The notes: generated from the sequence alone by a model not told the origin. 10,666 bases of DNA from Acidobacteriota bacterium (GCA_021810735.1 JAJZIF010000084.1:1-10666); one strand, 5' to 3'; numbered from the stretch's first letter, positions 1-7,338 are shown. A program made the numbers and translations.

Positions 1-327
1 ACCGAATGCGTCCCAGCCCCTCGGGTGCAGCACGTTGTAGCCCTGCATCCACATGTAGCGGGCGAGCGCGTCGCCAATGGCGTAGTTGCGCACGTGGCCC
101 ATGTGCAGCTGGCCAGACGGATACGGCAGCATCTCCAGCACGTAGTACTTGGGTTTGCGGCTGGTCGCCGGTTCGGCAGCGTAAAGATCGGGCTGCGAAG
201 CCCAGCGCTGCTGCCAGCGCGGCTCAATCTCACCCGGGTTGTAACGGGTCTCGAAGTTCGATGTCGGAGAAGCGTCCGTCGGCGCCGTGGAGGCCGCTTT
301 CTCGGTCTTGTCTTTAGCCATAGTCAT
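1..327 (-). CDS. leuS: Leucyl-tRNA synthetase, N-terminal part (cut by window edge)
   Basis: Cytoplasmic class I aminoacyl-tRNA synthetase that attaches leucine to tRNA(Leu). The visible 109 residues hold a variable, charged N-terminal lead (about 1-22), then [18 protein letters not shown] (about 25-42), typical of LeuS. Next comes the catalytic-domain entry [22 protein letters not shown], whose HMGH at 75-78 is the class I HIGH signature that binds ATP. The reading ends in HPRGWDAFG at the left edge, so most of the protein lies outside the window. Two in-frame ATGs compete for the start, at 327 and 321 (MTMAKDK or MAKDK). Neither has a strong ribosome binding site. The gene lies 51 bp downstream of nfo on the same strand and may be co-transcribed with it. 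The identification is secure from the motif block; only the start is uncertain. Confidence 0.95.
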   Translation of the reverse strand, partial: MTMAKDKTEKAASTAPTDASPTSNFETRYNPGEIEPRWQQRWASQPDLYAAEPATSRKPKYYVLEMLPYPSGQLHMGHVRNYAIGDALARYMWMQGYNVLHPRGWDAFG

Positions 328-378
328 CTTTGATTGTAACTTCGCGGCCAGCCGAAAATCCCCTCAACTCCCCCCGTT

Positions 379-1239
379 TCAGCCTGCGGCGAGCCCCCGC
401 AGCGCCGCCACATTGCGCGCGTCATCCGCCTCCTCATCGAGCGGTGTTTCCGCAATGAAGGCGCAGTGGGCAAAGCGGGCGTCGTGAAGCAGCCGCCGGA
501 ACGGCTCGGCGCCGATGGTTCCCTCACCGATATGCTCGTGCCGGTCCAGCTTCGACCCGCGCGGCGCCTTGGCGTCGTTCATGTGCCACACCCGCACCGT
601 TTCCAGTCCGATGGTTTTCTGGATCAGCGCCACCGTCTCCTCATAGCCTTCGGAGCTGACAATGTCGTAGCCCGCCACGTGGCAGTGGCAGGTGTCGAGG
701 CACACGCCCACTGGCACAACCGGCCTGAGCCGCGCCACCAGCTCGCCCACCTGCTCGAAGCTGCCGCCCAGGGAAAACTCGGCTCCAGCGGTGTTTTCAA
801 TCAAGATTTGGAAGTCCTTGCCGGAAAAATCGATGCCTTCCGTGGCTTTTGCGATGGATTCCGCCGCCAGCGCAAGCCCCTCATCGCGCGTCATTCCCTT
901 CCACGAACCGGGATGCAGGACCAGGTAGCGCGCACCAAGTGCGAGGGCGCGTTCCACTTCGCCGCGAAACGCAACTACGGATTTGGCGCGAACGTCCTCC
1001 GACTGGCTGCACACGTTCACCAGGTAGCTGACGTGAATCACCACCGGCTCGCAATCGTATTTGCGGCATGTTTCCTTCAGTTTTGCGGCATCTTCCGGCT
1101 TCACGCTGGGCGAGCGCCACATGCGCGGGCTGGAAGAAAAAATCTGAACGGTGTTTGCGCCGATTTCATGGGCGCGCTCAGCGGCCTTGTAATAGCCGCC
1201 CGTGGTCGAAAGATGAATACCAATTCTGCGCACAGTCAT
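379..1239 (-). CDS. nfo: Deoxyribonuclease IV (AP endonuclease, endonuclease IV)
   Basis: Base-excision-repair endonuclease that cuts the DNA backbone 5' of abasic sites using three metal ions in a TIM barrel. It has 286 residues, the family's usual size. All nine metal ligands known from E. coli Nfo align with the same spacing: H69 (HVSYLVN), H109 (LHPGS), E148 (IENTAG), D182 and H185 (LDTCHCHVAGYD), H219 (WHMND), D232 and H234 (DRHEHIG) and E264 (ETP). The longest start is ATG at 1239. An AAGGA Shine-Dalgarno at 1240-1244 touches that ATG but sits six bases from an in-frame GTG at codon 3 (1233). A start there gives an N-terminus aligned with E. coli Nfo, so 1233 is the likelier start. leuS lies 51 bp downstream; nagA is divergent. 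Confidence 0.95.
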   Translation of the reverse strand: MTVRRIGIHLSTTGGYYKAAERAHEIGANTVQIFSSSPRMWRSPSVKPEDAAKLKETCRKYDCEPVVIHVSYLVNVCSQSEDVRAKSVVAFRGEVERALALGARYLVLHPGSWKGMTRDEGLALAAESIAKATEGIDFSGKDFQILIENTAGAEFSLGGSFEQVGELVARLRPVVPVGVCLDTCHCHVAGYDIVSSEGYEETVALIQKTIGLETVRVWHMNDAKAPRGSKLDRHEHIGEGTIGAEPFRRLLHDARFAHCAFIAETPLDEEADDARNVAALRGLAAG

Positions 1240-1333
1240 TCCTTGGAACGTGCTTCAAAACCGCCCGCCTGCCGGGGATGAATTGCATGGAACGCGCCAA
1301 CGCGCCCGGCCCGCGAAATCAATCGTCTGCAGA

Positions 1334-1367
1334 ACTCTATATGAAACACGCTGTAACAGTGTAGAGT
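1334..1367. promoter_or_regulatory. Inverted-repeat, operator-like site in the nfo/nagA divergent region
   Basis: The 137-bp gap between nfo and nagA contains CTGT-A-ACAG (1351-1359), which extends to ACgCTGTaACAGtGT (1348-1362) with one mismatched pair. It is flanked by ACTCTA (1334-1339) and its complement TAGAGT (1362-1367), although the two symmetries are not concentric. The site ends 10 bp before the nagA ATG, where a bound repressor could block transcription. On the minus strand, TCTACA and TATAGA spaced by 18 bp bracket the inner repeat and could be a weak nfo promoter. nag genes are commonly controlled by GntR- or LacI-type repressors, but no regulator is encoded here. The symmetry is seen; the function is inferred. 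Confidence 0.3.
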
Positions 1368-1376
1368 CAGAGTGTT

Positions 1377-2534
1377 ATGCGGACGGTAGTGAGAGCAGCA
1401 CAATTGTTGACGGCACAGCGAGCCATCGAAGATCCGTTTGTCGTTGTGGAAGATGGCGCAGTAACAGAAATTGGCCAGGCCGACGCAGCGTCTCTGCCCA
1501 ACGGCGAGGTGCTCGACTTTCCCGGAGCAACCATCCTGCCCGCGCTCTTTGACGTTCATATTCATGGCAGCGCCGGGCACGACATCATGGAAGCCACGCC
1601 GCAGGCACTGGCAACGATTGGCGGCTTCCTCGCCCGCCATGGCGTCGGAGCTTACCTGGCGACCACCGTCTCTGCAGACATGGACATGACCCTGCGCTCG
1701 CTGGAGGGGCTGGCTCTGGAAATGCGCCGCCCCCAGCTCGGCGCTCAGCCTGTCGGCATCCATCTGGAGGGCCCATTCCTTTCGCCGCACAAGCGCGGCG
1801 CCCACCCGGAACGACTGCTGCAGAAACCCTCCGTCAAGCTGCTCAACCAAATGTGGCAGGCTGCCGAGGGCCAGGTACGGTTGCTCACCATTGCGCCCGA
1901 ACTGCCCGGAGCCGATGAAACCATCGCGCGGGCCGTCGAGCTGGGTATCCGCGTGAGCCTGGGGCACAGCAACGCAACCCTCGCCGAAGCCAGAAAGGGC
2001 GTGCAACTCGGCGCTGCCTCTGCCACGCATACCTTCAACGCCATGCGCACCTTCGATCACCGCGAACCGGGACTCGTCGGCGAGGTGCTCACCAACGACG
2101 GCCTCTTCGCCGAGCTGATCTGCGACGGCCTGCACGTCGAGCCAACCGCGGTCCGCATCTACTGGAAAATGAAAGGGCGCGAGCGTGGCATCCTGATCAC
2201 CGACGCCATGAGCGCCGCCGGCATGCCCGATGGCCCCTACAAGCTGGGCGAACTGGATGTCCGCGTCGAGGGCGGCGTCTGCCTGATTGAAGAAAACACC
2301 CTGGCCGGCAGCACACTCACGCTGGACACCGGCCTGCGCAACTTCGCTGCATTTACGGGAGCCGCGCTCGCCGAGGTGATGCCCCTGGCCACTCGCAACC
2401 CGGCGCGCATGCTTGGCCTTGACGATAAGATCGGCGACATCGCCGCAGGCCGAAGCGCGGATTTTGTAATCCTCTCCCCTGAGCGGACGGTTATCCAGAC
2501 CTTCCTGCGCGGAGCACCGCAAATCGCCGCGTAA
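1377..2534 (+). CDS. nagA: N-acetylglucosamine-6-phosphate deacetylase
   Basis: Cytoplasmic amidohydrolase that removes acetate from GlcNAc-6-phosphate to give glucosamine-6-phosphate, the first committed step of amino-sugar catabolism and of cell-wall recycling. It has 385 residues, normal for NagA. Motifs in order: metal-site HIHG with H61 and H63, following PALFDV; HLEGPF with metal ligand E131; GHSNA with H197; ATHTFNAM with H218; ICDGLHV with substrate-contact H253; and TDA with catalytic D276. The C-terminal GDIAAGRSADFVIL (353-366) closes the small beta domain, as in most amidohydrolases. The ATG at 1377 has only a weak purine stretch (AGAG) upstream. No nagB, transporter or regulator lies next to it; it converges on the membrane-protein gene with a 42-bp gap. 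The identification is secure. Confidence 0.95.
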   Translation: MRTVVRAAQLLTAQRAIEDPFVVVEDGAVTEIGQADAASLPNGEVLDFPGATILPALFDVHIHGSAGHDIMEATPQALATIGGFLARHGVGAYLATTVSADMDMTLRSLEGLALEMRRPQLGAQPVGIHLEGPFLSPHKRGAHPERLLQKPSVKLLNQMWQAAEGQVRLLTIAPELPGADETIARAVELGIRVSLGHSNATLAEARKGVQLGAASATHTFNAMRTFDHREPGLVGEVLTNDGLFAELICDGLHVEPTAVRIYWKMKGRERGILITDAMSAAGMPDGPYKLGELDVRVEGGVCLIEENTLAGSTLTLDTGLRNFAAFTGAALAEVMPLATRNPARMLGLDDKIGDIAAGRSADFVILSPERTVIQTFLRGAPQIAA

Positions 2535-2576
2535 ATCCGCCCCGTTCTTCTTCCGAGAACAACCGAGAGCGACGGC

Positions 2577-4121
2577 TCAGTTCTTCTTTGCCTGAGCGGC
2601 CTTAGCGGTCGTATTCCGTACAAACACCGCTGCAACCTTGTCCCGGTAGACCATCCGGAAATCCGGATCCTCTCGCAATAACTGCGTCAGCGCATCGTTC
2701 ACTGGGCCAATCACCAGGTTGGCTGCCTTCAGCTGTGGGTTGCTGGTCCAGACTGGCTCGCCCATCCAGGTGTCAAGGGTTCGCTTGAAGCGTTCCCCGC
2801 CATACACGGCCGCCCTGCCATCAATCGACACCGGCTTCCGCATCCGCCAGATCAGATATCCACCCCATTCGTAGTTATTGAAAATCGGACCGGGGTAGCC
2901 CTTCTCCATCACCGCATCCACGGCCCTCACCGGCATAGCCAGGTACTCGTATTTCTTGAGGTAGGTCTTGTCGATGCCCATCACCCGCGCGGAGGCAAAC
3001 GTAACCAGGATCACCACCACCGCGATGACCGGACGAGCCAGTTTCGGCAGCGGGCGCAGCGGCGCGGAGACAGCCTTGGAAGACAGCCCCTCGGCCAGAA
3101 TCATGACCGCAATGGCCGTCAAAAACCAGATATCCCGCCCCGAACGGAAGGAGATAATCAGCCCTCCGGCAAACAGCATCCATCGCCACAGGTCGGGCTT
3201 CTGTCGCCGGGCAAGCGCGACTGCCGCGGCCACAACCAGGGCCAGAAAGAGATAGTTCTCCCAGATGCGGAAGGGGATAGCCAGCAGTTCCTCTACGTGA
3301 TTGAAGACCACGCGCTCAGAAACCAGCTTGTAGGCGGAAAAATACAAGCTCCATCCGTAGGGATTGATCCATGTCGCCCCGATGCAGCCGCCAAGAATAG
3401 CAAACAATTTGCCTGCCGGCAGCGGCGGCTTCTCCGGCCACGGCCAAAGGCGCATGAACAACGGCTCACAGGCCGTCGCACCCAGCACCACCAGCCCATC
3501 CATGAACTGGATGTGGATATTGGCCCACAGCGCGTAGAGCGGCAGCAGCCACAGCAGAGTCTGCCACCGTCCGCTGCTCCGTGCGCGATGCAGCACATCC
3601 AGCTGGATGACAAAGAATAATATGGAGAAGAGCCAGGATCGCGGCGTATACAGCGGCGTCATGCTCAAAATTCCCGCAACGGCCACCACCATCGCCGGCA
3701 GAAAATCCGCCTGCACTCGACCGGTAATGCGATGCAGAGCAGTCAGAATGGCGAGCACCATCGCCGTGATGTAAGCCAGAATCCCTGCCAGCCCGAAAGA
3801 CCGGTAGAGCTTGTACATCATCAGGTCGTAGAGCCAGCTGTAGTCGTGCCACACAGGCTGCGGATGCAGGCCCGAGTAAATGGCCACCTGCGGGAATGCG
3901 TGATGATGCAACATCCACCTTGCGGCGCTCATATGCCACCACTGGTCGATGTCGATCCCCGGCACGCTGCGAACTGCGACGATGCCAATCACGGAATAAG
4001 CAATGGCGATGACAATGGCGCGTGCGGTCATCTCGGCCCGCGGCGAAGGAGTCCGCGAAACAGGTGATGTGATGGCTTCTGAAGAGACAGGTTCAGTCAT
4101 GAAAGTGGGCAGTCTCATCAT
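2577..4121 (-). CDS. Uncharacterised polytopic membrane protein, GT-C glycosyltransferase-like
   Basis: A protein of about 514 residues with a signal-anchor-like segment (33-51) and roughly nine to ten further hydrophobic stretches (for example 110-128, 142-157, 163-175, 186-201, 286-304, 314-324, 331-344, 364-378). After the first membrane segment comes DIDQWWHMSAARWML (57-71), then WHDYSWLYDL (91-100). This DxxWWH, G/A..., HxWL pattern is seen in a large family of uncharacterised GT-C-like proteins whose first extracytoplasmic loop carries acidic catalytic residues. The C-terminal soluble part has GPIFNNYEWGGYLIW (411-425) and SIDGRAAVYG (432-441), also conserved in that family. A lipid-linked sugar transferase in the cytoplasmic membrane is an inference; substrate and product are unknown. 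Several starts are possible (4121, 4118, 4100) and none has a clear Shine-Dalgarno. It is divergent from the mutarotase-like gene, 99 bp away. Confidence 0.75.
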   Translation of the reverse strand: MMRLPTFMTEPVSSEAITSPVSRTPSPRAEMTARAIVIAIAYSVIGIVAVRSVPGIDIDQWWHMSAARWMLHHHAFPQVAIYSGLHPQPVWHDYSWLYDLMMYKLYRSFGLAGILAYITAMVLAILTALHRITGRVQADFLPAMVVAVAGILSMTPLYTPRSWLFSILFFVIQLDVLHRARSSGRWQTLLWLLPLYALWANIHIQFMDGLVVLGATACEPLFMRLWPWPEKPPLPAGKLFAILGGCIGATWINPYGWSLYFSAYKLVSERVVFNHVEELLAIPFRIWENYLFLALVVAAAVALARRQKPDLWRWMLFAGGLIISFRSGRDIWFLTAIAVMILAEGLSSKAVSAPLRPLPKLARPVIAVVVILVTFASARVMGIDKTYLKKYEYLAMPVRAVDAVMEKGYPGPIFNNYEWGGYLIWRMRKPVSIDGRAAVYGGERFKRTLDTWMGEPVWTSNPQLKAANLVIGPVNDALTQLLREDPDFRMVYRDKVAAVFVRNTTAKAAQAKKN

Positions 4122-4220
4122 ACGGGCTGGCTGGGAGCCTGTGCATTAGCGATTGAGATTCCATCACGCCTATCCTTCTCACTGGAGACAGACATTCCCC
4201 TGCCGGAGCATACTTTTTCC

Positions 4221-5129
4221 ATGACCTGCCTTTCTGCAGAAACGTTACAGGCGCGCTTTGGCCTGCCTGGACTGGCGCACATCACCACGGGCAACGGCGG
4301 CCTGCCGTGCGTTCGTATCACTGCCCCCGCGGCCACCGGCGAAATCTACCTGCATGGAGCGCACATCACGTCCTGGCGCCCGGCTGGAGGCGAAGAAGTC
4401 ATCTTTACGAGCAGCAGCGCGCTCTGGGCTGATGGCGAGGCCATTCGCGGCGGCGTACCCGTCTGCTCGCCATGGTTTCGCGCCAAAGAAGACAATCCCC
4501 GGGCCCCCAAACATGGACTGGTGCGGACAAAGGCCTGGGATCTGGACGCGATCGAACCTCATGCCGACGGCGTCCGCGTCACGCTTTCCACCACGAATGA
4601 CAGCAGCGGCAAGCAGTGGTGGCCGTATGACTTCACCTTGCGGTTGCGCGCGACCTTCGGCGCCGCTTTGCGGATGGAACTCGACTACACCAATGAGGCA
4701 TCGGTGCCGGTCAGGGTGGCCGAGGCGCTGCACAGCTATCTCGCCGTCGGCGATGTGCGGCAAGTCAGCATCACCGGACTCGACGGCGCACGCTATCTCG
4801 ACAACGGGGAGGGAAACCGCGAAAAACAGCAACTGGGCGACCTCAGATTCAGCAGCGAAACGGACAATGCCTACCTCAACACCGCAGCCGATCTGACCCT
4901 CGTCGATCCCGTCCTCATGCGGCGCATTCGCGTCGCGAAATCCGGCTCGCAATCCACCGTGACGTGGAACCCCTGGGAAACAGGCGCCGGTAAAATTGCC
5001 GACCTCGGCGTCGGCGAGTGGCAGCACTTCGCCTGTCTGGAGGCCAGCAACGTACTCAGTTGCGCGGTCAACATAGCTCCCGGAGAAACTCACACGCTGA
5101 GCGCTGTGATCACTTGCACCAGCCTCTAG
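4221..5129 (+). CDS. D-hexose-6-phosphate mutarotase-like (aldose 1-epimerase family, YeaD-type)
   Basis: A protein of 302 residues matching the galactose-mutarotase fold of the YeaD/YMR099c branch, which interconverts alpha and beta anomers of hexose 6-phosphates in the cytoplasm. Seen in order: YLHGAHITSW (43-52), where the beta-sandwich begins; IRGGVPVCSPWF (75-86); PKHGLVR with H98; EALHSYLAVGD with H171, the candidate general acid; TDNAYL with D215; TVTWNPWE (246-253); and ACLEASN with E274, the candidate catalytic base. H171 and E274 correspond to the histidine/glutamate pair known in yeast YMR099c. The ATG at 4221 lacks a well-spaced Shine-Dalgarno (GGAG lies about 13 bases upstream), but the N-terminus matches the family's length. 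The stop codon TAG overlaps the first bases of a repeat word at 5128. The gene stands alone on its strand, with no glycolytic neighbour. Confidence 0.88.
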   Translation: MTCLSAETLQARFGLPGLAHITTGNGGLPCVRITAPAATGEIYLHGAHITSWRPAGGEEVIFTSSSALWADGEAIRGGVPVCSPWFRAKEDNPRAPKHGLVRTKAWDLDAIEPHADGVRVTLSTTNDSSGKQWWPYDFTLRLRATFGAALRMELDYTNEASVPVRVAEALHSYLAVGDVRQVSITGLDGARYLDNGEGNREKQQLGDLRFSSETDNAYLNTAADLTLVDPVLMRRIRVAKSGSQSTVTWNPWETGAGKIADLGVGEWQHFACLEASNVLSCAVNIAPGETHTLSAVITCTSL

Positions 5130-5154
5130 CATTTCCCCTATTGGTATAGACCAA
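5128..5154 (+). repeat. Repeat word AGCATTTCCCCT plus small stem-loop
   Basis: The 12-base word AGCATTTCCCCT at 5128-5139 overlaps the mutarotase stop codon and recurs exactly at 9409-9420, also right after genes. Here it is followed by TTGGT-atag-ACCAA (5141-5154), a 5-bp stem. It is a candidate member of a dispersed palindromic intergenic repeat family. Two copies in 10 kb is suggestive only. Confidence 0.35.
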
Positions 5155-5168
5155 AGAGACAATCTCAA

Positions 5169-5196
5169 CGCAGCTTTTCCGTTAAGAAAAGCTGCG
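5169..5196. terminator. Strong 11-bp stem-loop after the mutarotase gene, possible terminator
   Basis: CGCAGCTTTTC (5169-5179) and GAAAAGCTGCG (5186-5196) form a perfect 11-bp stem around a 6-base loop, 40 bp after the mutarotase stop. There is no T-tract directly downstream on either strand, so it is not a textbook intrinsic terminator. It could act as an mRNA 3' end stabiliser, or be part of a palindromic repeat together with the preceding element. The stem is certain; the role is inferred. Confidence 0.45.
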
Positions 5197-5348
5197 CTTG
5201 ATTGAATTCAGAAAGTTCACAGGAATAGCGGAAATGCTCTGGTCAGCGGCCAGCATCTCTTTCTTTGGTGCGGAGGGGCAACAGGCAGGCGTGGACCACC
5301 ACGCTGGCTCAATCGCAAGGCCACGATTGGCCCTGAGTGATGATTTTG
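5197..5348. other. Non-coding gap with two further hairpins between convergent genes
   Basis: I see no credible gene here. Two neighbouring stem-loops lie just beyond the 3' end of the minus-strand signalling operon: GCGTGG-acca-CCACGC (5289-5304), and a stem of CAATCG (5310-5315) with CGATTG (5324-5329), extended by GGC/GCC with one bulged base (5306-5332). Neither is followed by a T-run. They may mark the end of the STAS-operon transcript. Confidence 0.3.
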
Positions 5349-5708
5349 CTAAATCGAGGCGATGGCGGCGGCTTCGTCGGGATGGAGAGCGGCGTATTTG
5401 TTAATACCGACCATCGTGAACACCTTGTTGAAGTGTGAGCTCAGACCAAAAATTGCCACCGTCTGGTTCCCGGCCTTGCTGGCATCGAGCAGCATCTGGA
5501 TGATGATCGCAATGCCAGACGAATTAATGTATTCGACGGCCGTGAAGTCGAGCAGCAGGTAGTAAGTGGAACCGTCGAGCTCACGGTAGGCGCTGAGAAT
5601 GGAATCCTTGGCAGTCGATGTAATGTCTCCGCTAAAGGAGAAAATGCGAACCGGACTCCCGGAAGCGGCTGTCGCAGTTCGCTGCGTGATCTTGGTCGTG
5701 TCCTGCAT
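5349..5708 (-). CDS. Anti-sigma factor antagonist, STAS domain (RsbV/SpoIIAA-like)
   Basis: A single STAS domain of 119 residues. In its unphosphorylated form this kind of protein binds the anti-sigma kinase and releases the sigma factor. The domain runs from about residue 19: RIFSFSGDIT (21-30), then LLLDFTAVEYINSSGIAII (51-69), where S63 or S64 sits at the usual phosphorylation site. The family's normal DSSG reads NSSG here, so the aspartate before the serine is lost. The start at 5708 is chosen over longer in-frame options for two reasons. The codon overlaps the stop of the upstream kinase gene (TGATG). It is also preceded by AAGGAG and AAGGA sequences. Translational coupling to the kinase fits a stoichiometric partner switch. 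It is the last gene of the three-gene operon. Confidence 0.9.
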   Translation of the reverse strand: MQDTTKITQRTATAASGSPVRIFSFSGDITSTAKDSILSAYRELDGSTYYLLLDFTAVEYINSSGIAIIIQMLLDASKAGNQTVAIFGLSSHFNKVFTMVGINKYAALHPDEAAAIASI

Positions 5709-6145
5709 CAATCCTTCTCCTTGGCAAGCTTGATCACCAGTCGTACGTAGCTTTTTCCCGGTGGACCCACATACCACTCGGCTTCATCCACCAAAGCCTG
5801 AATCAGAAACATCCCCATGCCGCGGGTGTCTTCCTCGCCATGCAGTTTTCGGTCGATGTCCGGTGAGGGTGGTTGCTGTCGCACCCCGACTCCGTCATCT
5901 ATCACTTTTACTTCGAGCCCGTTCTGGCTCATCGAAAGCACAACCGCAACACTGAGCGACTCATTCAGCTTGTTGCCGTGCTCGATAGCGTTGATGCAGG
6001 CTTCGGCCACGGCGGTCTTCAAGTCCTCAATCCGCTCCTCGTCAAATCCCATCAGCGCAGCCATGCTGGCAGCGGTGCTCATGGCGACCTTTTCAAAGCC
6101 CAGCTCCGACGGTAGACAGACCTGGACAGAACTTCCATTCTTCAT
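5708..6145 (-). CDS. Anti-sigma factor / serine-protein kinase, HATPase domain (RsbW/SpoIIAB-like)
   Basis: A GHKL-fold ATP-binding protein of 145 residues, a usual size for RsbW-type proteins. These hold a sigma factor inactive, and phosphorylate the STAS antagonist to keep it from binding. Seen: N-box EACINAIEHGN (48-58) with Mg-coordinating N52; G1 box VIDDGVG (81-87) with D83/D84 for adenine contact; G2 box TRGMGMFLI (107-115). The start ATG at 6145 overlaps the phosphatase stop as ATGA. A GGAG-type Shine-Dalgarno lies about 11 bases upstream, inside the phosphatase gene. The downstream STAS gene overlaps by one base. The target sigma factor is not in the window, so whether it controls a sigma factor or another partner (some RsbW-like proteins switch other effectors) cannot be told. 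Confidence 0.9.
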   Translation of the reverse strand: MKNGSSVQVCLPSELGFEKVAMSTAASMAALMGFDEERIEDLKTAVAEACINAIEHGNKLNESLSVAVVLSMSQNGLEVKVIDDGVGVRQQPPSPDIDRKLHGEEDTRGMGMFLIQALVDEAEWYVGPPGKSYVRLVIKLAKEKD

Positions 6146-7338
6146 GGGCGAACGATCTCCTGCTTAGAGGAATCGAGATGACAGATCGCCAGGGCGGTCA
6201 TGTCGTCGGCTTGCGGTGCGTGGGATGAAAATGAGCCGATTGCCTCCCATACATCGTCGAGCATACGCTCGGCTTGCGGGCTTCTGCATGCACGAAAGGT
6301 CTCCACCAGCCGTTCCAGGCCAAATTCTTCGTCCACTCCACCCGCCTGCAGCGTCTCGGTCAGGCCATCCGTGTACAGAAGAATTCTGGCCCCCGGCAAG
6401 AATTCAAACGTCTCGGAAGAGTACTCCATGCCGGGAAGCAGGCCCAACGGCGTTCCCGACGCTTCAACAATTCGAACCGAGCCGTCCGGCAGCAGCAGCG
6501 CGCCGGGATTGTGACCGCAGTTCACAACTTCGATCCTCGGCCCCTCCGGATCAAGGCGCACAAAAATAGCCGTCACATAGCGCCTCTGCGCCTCTGCGCC
6601 CTCTTCCCAGTGGTGCTGGCTCATGCGAGTGGCCAACTCGGCCAGCGGCAGCGGATGGCTCGCCAGGGACCGCAGCGCCGAACGAAAACTCGTGGCCACA
6701 ATGGCCGAGGCGAGTCCCTTACCGGCCACATCTGCCACCACCATCAGGTGCGAGCCGTCCGGTAGTTTCATCGTGTCAAGGTAATCGCCGCCCACCTCGT
6801 AGCATGTCGTCGACCGGCCCGCGATCGAAAACGACTCGATCTTCGGCATGGACTTCGGCAGCAAAGAAAGTTGCAGCGAGCGTGCTGCATCCAGATCCTG
6901 CTGCACTCGCGCCCATTCCAGGTCCCGCTCGTGCAGGGTTGCATTTTCCAGCGCAACGGCCGTCTGCAGCACCAGGCCTTCAATGAAGTCCTGCTCGTAG
7001 ACGCTGAACTCCGCGCAGTTCGGGCTTGCAACCACCAGCTCGGCCAGCATGTGATTCTCTCGCGAGAGAAGCGGAAAACGGCGGCATCCCTCATACGGAG
7101 CGGCAGGTATCTCCCCGTAGCTGATTCTGGGCTCCTGAGAGCCTTGCTCAAGAAACAGGGCCCCGTTCATTTCCAGCTCCAGAACCAGCAACCGCGCAGA
7201 CCGATGCAGAACCTCATCGACTCTCATCGTGGAGTGAACTTGACGCGTAGCTTCCAGCAGAGCCTGGAGCCTGGCCACCTGCTGCTCCAGCGGCAGCCCC
7301 GTCTGCGGGTCATACGACGATTCCCTGTCCAGATCCAA
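6142..7338 (-). CDS. GAF-SpoIIE/PP2C serine phosphatase (RsbU-like)
   Basis: Mn/Mg-dependent phosphatase expected to dephosphorylate the STAS antagonist and so turn the switch on. Residue numbers use the TTG start at 7338 (398 aa). A GAF-like sensor occupies about 20-135, a linker with the usual (A)RSLQLSLLP end about 137-162, and the catalytic domain the rest. Catalytic motifs: EVGGDYLD with D185, VADVAGKGLASA with D203, NCGHNPGALL, GTPLGLLPG, LLYTDGLTE with D324, and ADDMTALAI with D378/D379. The TTG at 7338 has AGGAG at 7346-7350 with seven-base spacing. The reading frame stays open to another TTG at 7557, but that extra part has weaker third-position GC and no recognisable domain. The gene overlaps the kinase gene by four bases (ATGA). 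The GAF ligand is unknown. Confidence 0.9.
   Translation of the reverse strand: MDLDRESSYDPQTGLPLEQQVARLQALLEATRQVHSTMRVDEVLHRSARLLVLELEMNGALFLEQGSQEPRISYGEIPAAPYEGCRRFPLLSRENHMLAELVVASPNCAEFSVYEQDFIEGLVLQTAVALENATLHERDLEWARVQQDLDAARSLQLSLLPKSMPKIESFSIAGRSTTCYEVGGDYLDTMKLPDGSHLMVVADVAGKGLASAIVATSFRSALRSLASHPLPLAELATRMSQHHWEEGAEAQRRYVTAIFVRLDPEGPRIEVVNCGHNPGALLLPDGSVRIVEASGTPLGLLPGMEYSSETFEFLPGARILLYTDGLTETLQAGGVDEEFGLERLVETFRACRSPQAERMLDDVWEAIGSFSSHAPQADDMTALAICHLDSSKQEIVRP

Noticed and set aside
466..1281. Open frame of 271 codons on the plus strand opposite nfo
   Set aside because: Shadow of nfo, whose nine metal ligands are intact on the minus strand; no domain is recognisable in the plus frame.
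1236..2522. Long open frame of 428 codons on the minus strand opposite nagA
   Set aside because: It is an antisense shadow of nagA caused by high third-position GC; the plus strand has every NagA motif and this frame has none that I recognise.
2544..2560. GTTCT/AGAAC hairpin between nagA and the membrane-protein gene
   Set aside because: Only five base pairs with a seven-base loop and no T-run on either strand; too weak to call a terminator.
4245..5168. Open frame of 307 codons on the minus strand opposite the mutarotase-like gene
   Set aside because: Antisense shadow; it would also run across the stem-loop region, and has no recognisable motif.
5198..5404. Small plus-strand open frame of 68 codons after the mutarotase gene
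   Set aside because: No Shine-Dalgarno, starts right at the stem-loop, and overlaps the 3' end of the STAS gene; composition looks non-coding.
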